A DNA stretch of 64,000 nucleotides from Artocarpus heterophyllus (taxonomy: Eukaryota > Streptophyta > Magnoliopsida > Rosales > Moraceae), in contig CM046333.1 in the NCBI GenBank assembly GCA_025403435.1, forward strand, positions 34,307,521-34,371,520, written 5' to 3'. The notes beneath the pieces are model-generated. The model was not told where the DNA came from and did no database searches. It saw only the letters and a list, made by a program, of their open reading frames with translations. The position numbers were made by a program, and so were the translations under genes. Below, piece by piece: positions 57,100 through 64,000 of this stretch (positions within the stretch are counted from its first letter, which is position 1; each line of letters starts with the position of its first letter).

Positions 57100-58468
57100 A
57101 ATTAGAGAAGGACCATATTGAGGTAAGAATTTCATTCTAGGTTTATGTCTATAATTGTATTTTCTCTTTAATTCCACTCCCCATAACTTTGTCTATAGAT
57201 GTTCATTGGCAATGAAATCTTAGTATAATATTCATATATATGTTAGATGATGTTCCTCAAAGCTTCATGTCATTTGAAATTTTCTATGCTATGATATTGG
57301 ATTTTTACTGTCTGCCACTTATGATCAAACTGTTGTTGATTTTTAGGTTTTACAAAAATGTACTCTATGTTTGAGGGGCAAACGAATTGTGATTTATATG
57401 AAAATTTGCAAAATATTCATGTACATGTTAAGTTATGTTCTAGAAAGTTTCATAATGATTTGATGAATATTTTATGAGTTATTGAACTTTCTTTAAGATT
57501 GGTTTTTATCGCTGTCAAATTAGTGAATTCTAGACTTCTTGTTTGTGTGACTTCTTATTATAGCTAAACAAATTTATTTGACAATGAAACTTTTTGTGGT
57601 ATTGCATTTATGTGTTTATGGATTGGAATAAAATTTTAAGATCAAAGTAATTATAATTTTATTTATTTTGAAGTGTTAATCTGCCTTATGTATTTAAAAT
57701 TTATTTTGCTCATGAGTTCAAATGCATGTTTTGAATAGTTTTGAATTTATTTAACGCGAAGTTTTGGATATGTTATAGTTTTGTGTGTTTAATATATGTA
57801 GCATTTTTATTCAATTATTTTATGGTATAGATAATTTGCTTCTTAGACTTTAATTAGGGCTGCTTACTATTCTGCCTTTGCTGGCAGATTTCATGTTGTG
57901 AAAGGTGTGACTAAATTGTTAAGGCGAAGTTTTGGATATGTTATAGTTTTGTGTGTTTAATATATGTAGTATTTTTATTCAATTATTTTATGGTATAGAT
58001 AATTTGCTTCTTAGATTTTAATTAGGGCTGCTTACTATTCTGCCTTTGCTGGCAGATTTCATGTTGTGAAAGGTGTGACTTATTTTAATTATCAAATGGA
58101 ATTTTTATGACTAAAGAAAAATTATGGTAATGTATATAAATGTTAACTTAGTCCCTGCAAAGTTTCATGCTTAAATTGTATGTGAATTGTGAATTTGTGA
58201 GTCATGAATCCTTAATGGTCAGGCAGGTTTTACTACTGCAGCTTTGCTTGAATGTTTTAAATTTAGTAAAATGTATTTTTGTATTAGTAATTCTAGAGAT
58301 GAAAGTGTGAATATTGTATTATGGTACTAGATGATTTCATGAAGATGAACATTAATTTTATGTGTGTATGAATGAATAACACGAACACTCCAAGAGGAGA
58401 GCACATCGAGACCACGGCAACGTTATCTAAAATTAAGGTTTAATAAGCAAATCAAGTAAGTACATTCT
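57100..58468 (+). repeat. Fragment of an LTR related to the 48633-51545 solo LTR
   Basis: Matching blocks in the same order: GCTGCTTACTATTCTGCC...GCTGGCAGA (57868) versus 49887; GTTAACTTAGTCCCTGCAAA (58141) versus 49999; ATGAATCCTTAATGGTCAGG (58204) versus 50060; and the CACGAACACTCCAAGAGG block (58380) versus 50351. The left end is uncertain; the right end is cut by Copia-3. Probable Copia-3 target site ATTCT (58464-58468). Confidence 0.7.
57752..58080 (+). repeat. 168-bp tandem duplication
   Basis: 57752-57912 recurs at 57920-58080 with a constant offset of 168 bp and only a few changes, at least two of them C>T. The homologous stretch of the 48633-51545 LTR has a single copy. Confidence 0.92.
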
Positions 58469-58875
58469 TGTTGGCTCCAAGGTTTCACAAAGCTATGTTA
58501 ATACTCTTTTGATGATAACAAATACAATTTTTATTATATGTGGAAAATACTCTTTTAAACCAATAATTATCTTGAGTGTCACTACGCTTATTTTTCAAGA
58601 AATCAAGTGAAGACAGTTAAAGAAAGCTTGTGGAAGAAATCTTTTGAAAGGGAACTCACACGGACTTGAAGACTACAAGTTTTTATTTAGATTCTATAGT
58701 CCAAAAGTGTAAGTGAGCAATTCTCAAATTGATTGATCAAAAGAAAGATCAAGAGCACACAGTCACATTGCATACTTGCATTTGATGCTGTTTTAAATTT
58801 CAAATTGCATGACTTAAACTATTTTAGAAGTGCCTTAACAAGTTAATGTAAAACAAGTTTCAAAAACAGGTCACA

Positions 58876-59180
58876 TAGGCTTTTTGGCCTAAGGCAGATT
58901 GGCCTGCTGATCTAATTTGGTCGGCCTGCCGAAGATGATCGATCTACAGAGGCTCTGACGGCCTGTCGAAGTTTCAAAGATCGGCCTGCCAAACACCCTG
59001 CTTCGTCCTGTCGATCTAAGGGTTTTCAAAACCCATTCTGCATAGGCTCTAGCGGCCTGCCGAAGGCATCTTCAGCCTGTCAATGGTTCAAAGTTTGGCC
59101 TGCCGAACTATGAACTGGCCTGCCGATCTGGTGACCGTTGAGAACTTGATTTTTAGCACCTCAATCTTCGGCCTACAGAA
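58876..59180 (+). repeat. Palindromic GGCCTGCC array in Copia-3 LTR
   Basis: About ten copies of GGCCTGCCGA(A/T) or close variants over 300 bp, ending ~100 bp before the TATA box. Examples: TCGGCCTGCCGAAG at 58920, TCGGCCTGCCAAAC at 58981, TGGCCTGCCGAAC near 59096. Confidence 0.85.
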
Positions 59181-59280
59181 CTGTCTATAACGGCTAGTTT
59201 TTTGACCATTGGAGCTCTAATTGCAACGGCTAGTTTGACTCAAAATTGATGTGTTCAGATGTTTCTAAGCACTAGGGAGC

Positions 59281-59288
59281 TATAAATA
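59281..59288 (+). promoter_or_regulatory. TATA box of Copia-3 LTR
   Basis: TATAAATA, the usual plant form, 650 bp before the LTR end. Confidence 0.65.
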
Positions 59289-59933
59289 CCCTTCCATTCA
59301 ATGTACAATAAATGATGAAGGAACACAAGTGAAATTTGACATTATTCTACATTGTTCTTCTCAAGCATTCATTACTCACACATTCTCTTGAGCCAAAATT
59401 GTTTCATACTCTAATTGAGAATTACTCACACCTCCAAACACGTACCACAATTGTATTTTCATCTCTTTTTGTTTTGGAGTGTATATTTTGTGAGTGTACC
59501 AAAATTTCAACCACATTATTTTCATTGTTGGGTTTCCAAAGCCTTGTAAATTTAGGGAATTCTTGGTTAGACAATCTCCTGAGAAAATTGTCACTTTGTA
59601 AAGGAGTGATCGTGCCAAAAAGACGATCTAACAGTGCAAGAGGTCAAGCAAAGGAGTTTAGCTTGGCGATAGTGGACGTAGGCATATTGGCCGAACCACT
59701 ATAAATAGCGTTTGCTTTTCTTCTCCTTACTCTTTACTTAATCGCTGCCTAATTGTTGCTTGGTTGTGCTCATATTATCTCGTTCTCATATTTACTTCTT
59801 AAGCATTTTACTTTAGAAAATTTTCAATAATTGTAAAAGTTTCAAAAACCCAATTCACAACACCCCCCACCACCCCCCCCCCCCCCCCCCCCCCCCCCCC
59901 GCGCTCTTGGGTAGTTATTCTTGGGCTAACAAT

Positions 59934-59946
59934 TGGTATCAAAGCC
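59934..59946 (+). other. Copia-3 primer-binding site (tRNA-Met type)
   Basis: TGGTATCAAAGCC two bases after the LTR; one change from the tRNA-Met complement TGGTATCAGAGC. Confidence 0.85.
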
Positions 59947-59990
59947 GAAAGCTCATTTTAATTTTTCAAAAAGATTTTACAATCTTGAGC

Positions 59991-61049
59991 ATGGCTACCC
60001 AAAGTGTAGAAGGTCAATCCACAAATAGACCTCCGTTTTTCAATGGCACCGACTACAATTATTGGAAAACTAGAATGTCCATTTATCTACAATTGGTTGA
60101 TTTTGATCTTTGGGATGTGGTTGAAAATGGTCCTTTTCTACCTATGAAAGAGGTAGAAAAAGGTTTAGTCCCTAAAGAATGTAAAGAGTAAACCAATGAG
60201 GATAAAAGGAAAATTTCTTTGAATGCTAAAGCAGTAAATGCTTTATATTGTGCTCTTGATAGAAATGAGTTCAATAGAATTACATCTTGCACCACCGCAC
60301 AAGAAATTTGGCGCACTCTTGAAGTGGTTCATGAAGGAAAAAATCAAGTCAAGGAGACTAAAATCAATTTTCTTCTTCATGATTATGAAAGGTTTAAAAT
60401 GAAGGATCATGAATCTATTACCGATATGTATACTCGTTTTACCGACATCGTTAACGATTTGAAATGCCTTGGTAGGAACTTCACCACAAGCGAATTGGTG
60501 AGAAAACTAGTGCGATCACTACCACCTTCTTGGCATGTGAAGAGGACAACACTAGAAGAAGCCAAGGACCTATCAACGTTGCCAATTGAAGAATTGATAG
60601 GATCACACATGATGCATGAGATCACAAGGAAACAATTCCAACGAGAAAAAGAAGATGACGAAAGAAAGAAAGGGATTGCACTAAAAGCCTCCTTCACCGA
60701 TGATGATGAAGAAGAAGAAGAGGAAGATAGCCCCAATTCAAAGGACCTTGAAGAATTGGCAATGATTGCCAAAAGATACAAAAAGTTCCATCGTAAGATC
60801 AATCGTGGAAAAGGTATGAAAAAGAAGAATGATTAAGGTGAGAAATCTAAAGATGATATTATTTGTTTTGATTGTAAGAAAACTAGTCATATAAGACCGG
60901 ATTGTCCTTTAAGAAAGAAAGTAGGTAAAAAGGAGTCAAAGAAGGCACTACAAGTTACATGGGATGAACTAGAATTCGAGGACTCCGACGATGACAGACC
61001 GAGAGAAGTCGCCAACATGTGTTTCACGGCGGTCGATGACGACAATGAG
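59991..61049 (+). pseudogene. Copia-3 gag with first zinc knuckle
   Basis: ATG at 59991 (MATQSVEGQS) opens a single frame to 61049 with two stops (TAA at 60189 and 60834). The first part, FFNGTDYNYWKTRMSIYLQ, is the DUF4219/UBN2-type start; ALDRNEFNRI and WRTLEVVHEG follow; residues ~215-245 include a poly-Asp/Glu run; the knuckle CFDCKKTSHIRPDC lies near 60869-60910 with all four metal ligands present. The frame then ends at a TAA (61050) caused by a single-base loss. Gag forms the particle and binds RNA. Only two stops in 353 codons marks mild decay. Confidence 0.9.
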
Positions 61050-61597
61050 TAAGTAGTTCTTACTCATCCGATAGCGATAATGAAGTTGATATTGAAGAAT
61101 TGAAAAATGCTTTCAATGATTTGCATGAAGATTATGAAAAGTTAGTTCTCAAAAACTCCTCTCTCAAAAAGAAAATTTCTATGCTTTTAGAAGAAATAGA
61201 GAGTTTGAAAGTTGAGAAAAACATGCATGATTCTTTGATCATTGAAAATGCATCTTTAAAGGAAAAGGTTGATGATTTGACAAAGACGGTTTTGAATTTC
61301 ACAAATGGAAAGAAAAATTTTGAGCTAATGCTTGGAGAACAAAGATGTGTTTTTAATAAAGGTGGTTTAGGATATAAACCACATATTGATCAAAAGTATT
61401 TTAAAAATTACTTTGTCAAAGCATCAACAAGTTCAAAATATGAGTGTACATATTGCAACAAAGATGGACACACTTCCTTTGCTTGTCCAATTAAGAAAAA
61501 TGCCTACTTTGGAATCAAATACAAGTGGGTTCCAAAAGGAAAAAGAACTAACAATGATGGACCCAAGGTCATGTGGATACCGAAAATCAAAACTTGA
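61050..61597 (+). pseudogene. Copia-3 gag C-terminal coiled coil and second zinc knuckle
   Basis: In the shifted frame, 61100-61597 is fully open: a Leu/Lys/Glu-rich coiled-coil (LVLKNSSLKKKISMLLEEIE) then a knuckle CTYCNKDGHTSFAC near 61445-61486 with intact CX2CX4HX4C ligands. A TGA ends it at 61595, in a frame different from the protease that follows, so another shift lies at about 61600-61620. Confidence 0.85.
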
Positions 61598-62697
61598 ATC
61601 TTTATTGTAGGTACCAAACAAGGAGAAAGCAAGATGGTTCCTAGATAGTGGTTGCTCAAAACATATGATGGGGGACTTATCAATATTCTCCAACTTTGTT
61701 AAGAAGAAAGGTGGAAGTGTTACCTTTGGAGACAATGCAAAAGGAAGAATCCTTGGTATAGGTGATATCGGTAACAATTCCTCTACCTTAATTAAAAATG
61801 TATACTTGGTTGATAATTTGAAACACAATTTGCTTAGCATTAGTCAATTGTGTGATAAAGGGTATAAGATTATCTTTGAGTCTTCTAAATGTTTAATTGA
61901 GAATGTTTGCAATGGTGAAGTGGTGTTCAAAGGTGACCATCACAATAATGTTTATACAATTGATATCGAAAAGTATTCAAATCAAAACCAATGTTTTTTG
62001 GCTTTAAATAATGAATCTTGGCTATGGCATAGAAGACTTGGCCATGCAAGCATGCATTTGATTTCAAAAATTTCCAAAAATGATATTGTTAGAGGTTTAC
62101 CAAAACTAAATTTTGAAAAAGACAAAGTGTGTGATGCATGCCAATTTTGAAAGCAAGTCAAAATTTCTTTTAAATCCATTTCTGAAATTGCCACCATTAG
62201 ACCGTTGCAACTTTTGCACATCAATCTTTTTGGCCCCTCTAGGACCACAAGTCTAGGTGGTAAAAGATATGCTTTTGTTATAGTTGATGATTTTTCAAGA
62301 TTTACATGGGTTTACAAATGTTTTCATATTTTTGCAAAAGAGTTCAAAATGAACAAGGCTACATGATCACCTCCATTAGAAGTGATCATGGAGGCAAGTT
62401 CGACAATGATGCCTTTGAGTTGTTTTGCAAAGAGAAAGGCTATGAACATATTTTTTTGGCACCTAGAACACCACAACAAAATGGAGTTGTTGAAAGGAAA
62501 AATAGAGTTTTGCAAGAAATGGCTAGGACTATGCTTAACGAAATGGTTTACCAAAATATTTTTGGGCCGAGGCCGTTAATACCTCTTGCTATGTGATTAA
62601 TAGAGTTCTTATTAGACCAAAAATGAACAAAACTCTGTATGAGCTTTGGAAGGGTAGAAAACCCAATACTGGCTATTTCAAGGTCTTTGGTTGCAAA
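61598..62697 (+). pseudogene. Copia-3 protease and integrase, truncated
   Basis: Protease: WFLDSGCSKHM at about 61635 with the catalytic Asp present, then an open 161-codon run. GAG-pre-integrase: WLWHRRLGHASMHLI (62019) and CDACQ, ending at a TGA (62148). Integrase core: the first catalytic Asp position reads LLHINLFGP (normally an HMD motif, D>N); the second is intact in IRSDHGG (62367) and the Glu in GVVERKN (about 62485). Shifts near 62305 (with ~13 codons missing) and 62565. Reading stops at FGCK, where the inserted LTR begins. Confidence 0.88.
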
Positions 62698-64000
62698 TGT
62701 TAGACATGTATGCCCTAAGGAGTAAAAATGTAATAATTTTTGGAGACATTTTTATTAATAAAGAATTTATTTATTATTTATATACCAAATCTTGTCCTCT
62801 TTACTTTCATATTTATTGAATGTATGTTAAGCAAACAATAGTCTGAGACTGTCGGTCTAAATCTTAAGAATTGGGCATATGATGGACAGATTATGCGAAA
62901 GGCACGATTCTTAAGGTGATGGTCTAAATCATAAGATCTGCAATCAAGGAAATAAAGTTGGACGCTTTATTCATGTAAAGATTGTTATGTTGTCTATATC
63001 CCAATTGGGAGATAGTTTGTCTTGGCCATCGGAGGTGGAATCCGTGAATAGAAACATTGGTACATTGTCATAGGTGACGATGTGTTAGATCTAGACATAA
63101 AGTGAATTGATTTGGATTAATAATTCTATCTCGGCAAATCAATTCACTTTAGACAATCATTTGTATTGTATCTTAATCCTGAGATGAATAGTGGGCCCAT
63201 TGTCTTGACTTGTGTCTTTTGATGTATCAAAGGGTGACACCCACATCTTAATAGTGGTATGCATGCCGGTACGTTGGAGGCATAACTCTTGATAGTGTAG
63301 ACCTATTATTCATAGATATGGAATCCATAGCTCCTCTTTAGGAGTAGTGATATCCTCTTACATGTGTTATCCTGTAATTGAAAAACTTGAGCGCTCAACC
63401 ATTTAGATACATAGGTGTAACCAAATGGTATACTGTCTTTGGATGGTAAGTTTTTTGATTATGAGATAATGGAACGTAAGATAAAAATAATCAGGAAAGT
63501 AAGACAGAACTTGTCCTTAAGCCGATTATGGATAATCACATGGGGATACGATACACTATGATATGTCATGGAGACTTAGCTATACGGGCTTCGTAATTCT
63601 ATGTAGTTTGAGAGTGCAGCTCCAAGCTTTTAGTGGAGTAGCGTTTGAGTTGATAATTATGAAATGTATATCTAGGATATTGGGTTTCGTAATTATCGAG
63701 AGCTTGAACTATATACGTCCATTTGGTCCCCTTTGCTAGCTCACAACATCCTATAACGATACGGCGTGCTTTTCCACCAATTGGTGACTTATGTCAGATT
63801 TATTAAATTGGTTGAAATTTGAAAGAATCAAATAATTCATGTCTGTTTATAGGTTGAATTCATTTTGTGATAAAATTAATTCAAGATAAACTTGTTGAAT
63901 TATTGGGATCGGATAATTCTTGTCTGTTTATCGTTTGATTTAATTTTGAATAAATTAGATCAAGATAAACTTGTAGAATTATTAGGAATTCATTTATTTT
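62698..64000 (+). repeat. Second LTR of the Copia-1 family, running off the right edge
   Basis: Starts TGTTAGACATGTATGCCC and follows 4601-5903 with scattered differences. It lies within the integrase/RT boundary of Copia-3 in the same orientation. Whether it is a solo LTR or the 5' LTR of a full element cannot be told. Confidence 0.93.

Larger units (their letters stand above)
58469..59931 (+). repeat. Copia-3 5' LTR
   Basis: 1,463 bp, TGTTGGCTCC...GGGCTAACA. It contains a GGCCTGCC palindrome array (58876-59180), TATAAATA at 59281-59288 and a pure run of 28 C at 59873-59900 close to its end. Confidence 0.88.
58469..62697 (+). mobile_element. Copia-3: Ty1/copia element cut by another LTR
   Basis: 5' LTR (58469-59931), primer site, gag and pol up to the end of integrase; the rest is displaced beyond the window by an LTR of the Copia-1 family inserted at 62698. 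Its proteins differ from Copia-1 and Copia-2: a long gag with an acidic tail and two zinc knuckles. Decay is mild (long open frames of 205, 165 and 161 codons), so it is among the younger copies. Confidence 0.93.

Noticed and set aside
60407..60802. 131-codon minus-strand ORF with a long Ser run
   Set aside because: Antisense shadow of the acidic Asp/Glu tail of Copia-3 gag.
1..64000. CRISPR arrays, rRNA genes, bacterial operons
   Set aside because: No regularly spaced direct repeats with unique spacers, no rRNA-like blocks; the content is eukaryotic plant retrotransposon sequence.

Overview
The window is AT-rich plant nuclear DNA made almost entirely of nested LTR retrotransposons in varied states of decay. 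Reverse transcriptases and integrases of the Ty1/copia and Ty3/gypsy type, tRNA-Met and tRNA-Asp primer-binding sites, hAT-type MITEs, and fragments resembling plant-specific proteins (a pectin-methylesterase/invertase inhibitor, a receptor-like kinase, a LOG cytokinin enzyme) point to a flowering plant, probably a eudicot. No intact host gene is visible. The texture is that of gene-poor heterochromatin. Most broken codons are CGA>TGA, CAA>TAA, CAG>TAG or TGG>TGA changes, as expected from deamination of methylated cytosine.

Layout. (1) 1-6624: the internal region and 3' LTR of a copia element (Copia-1) whose 5' end lies left of the window; it sits in an older gypsy-type LTR (6625-8149). (2) 8150-13365: unique-looking sequence with a reverse-strand solo copia LTR (9070-11071), a receptor-kinase-like fragment, MITEs and microsatellites. 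(3) 13366-17411: two ~1.9-kb LTRs separated by only 198 bp that hold little more than a primer site and a purine tract. (4) 17412-21231: unique-looking DNA, an LTR-like stretch carrying a hAT-type MITE, and gypsy gag debris.

(5) 21232-53801 is a four-level nest whose order can be read from target-site duplications. Copia-2 (21237-53796, TSD CTTTC) entered gypsy debris. A reverse-strand gypsy element, Gypsy-1 (27837 to ~48020), entered the reverse transcriptase of Copia-2. A second reverse-strand gypsy element, Gypsy-2 (33971-45213, TSD CTATA), entered the gag of Gypsy-1. Separately, a 2.9-kb solo LTR (48633-51545, TSD ATATA) entered the RNase H of Copia-2. (6) 54175-56192 is a solo LTR of the Copia-2 family (TSD ATGTT). 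(7) 56655-57017 is a truncated PMEI-like gene. (8) 57100-62697 is an LTR fragment with a 168-bp tandem duplication, followed by Copia-3 (58469-62697), which is interrupted at 62698 by another LTR of the Copia-1 family running off the right edge.

The most unusual item is Gypsy-2. It has gag and protease remnants and a tRNA-Asp primer site, but where reverse transcriptase and integrase should lie it carries two extra sense-strand ORFs: an unrecognised Cys-rich ORF of ~180 codons and an intronless LOG-like (cytokinin phosphoribohydrolase) ORF of 195 codons broken only by two stop codons. The second unusual item is a short near-palindrome, TTCGGCCTGCCGAA, clustered in the LTRs of four otherwise unrelated element families in this window.
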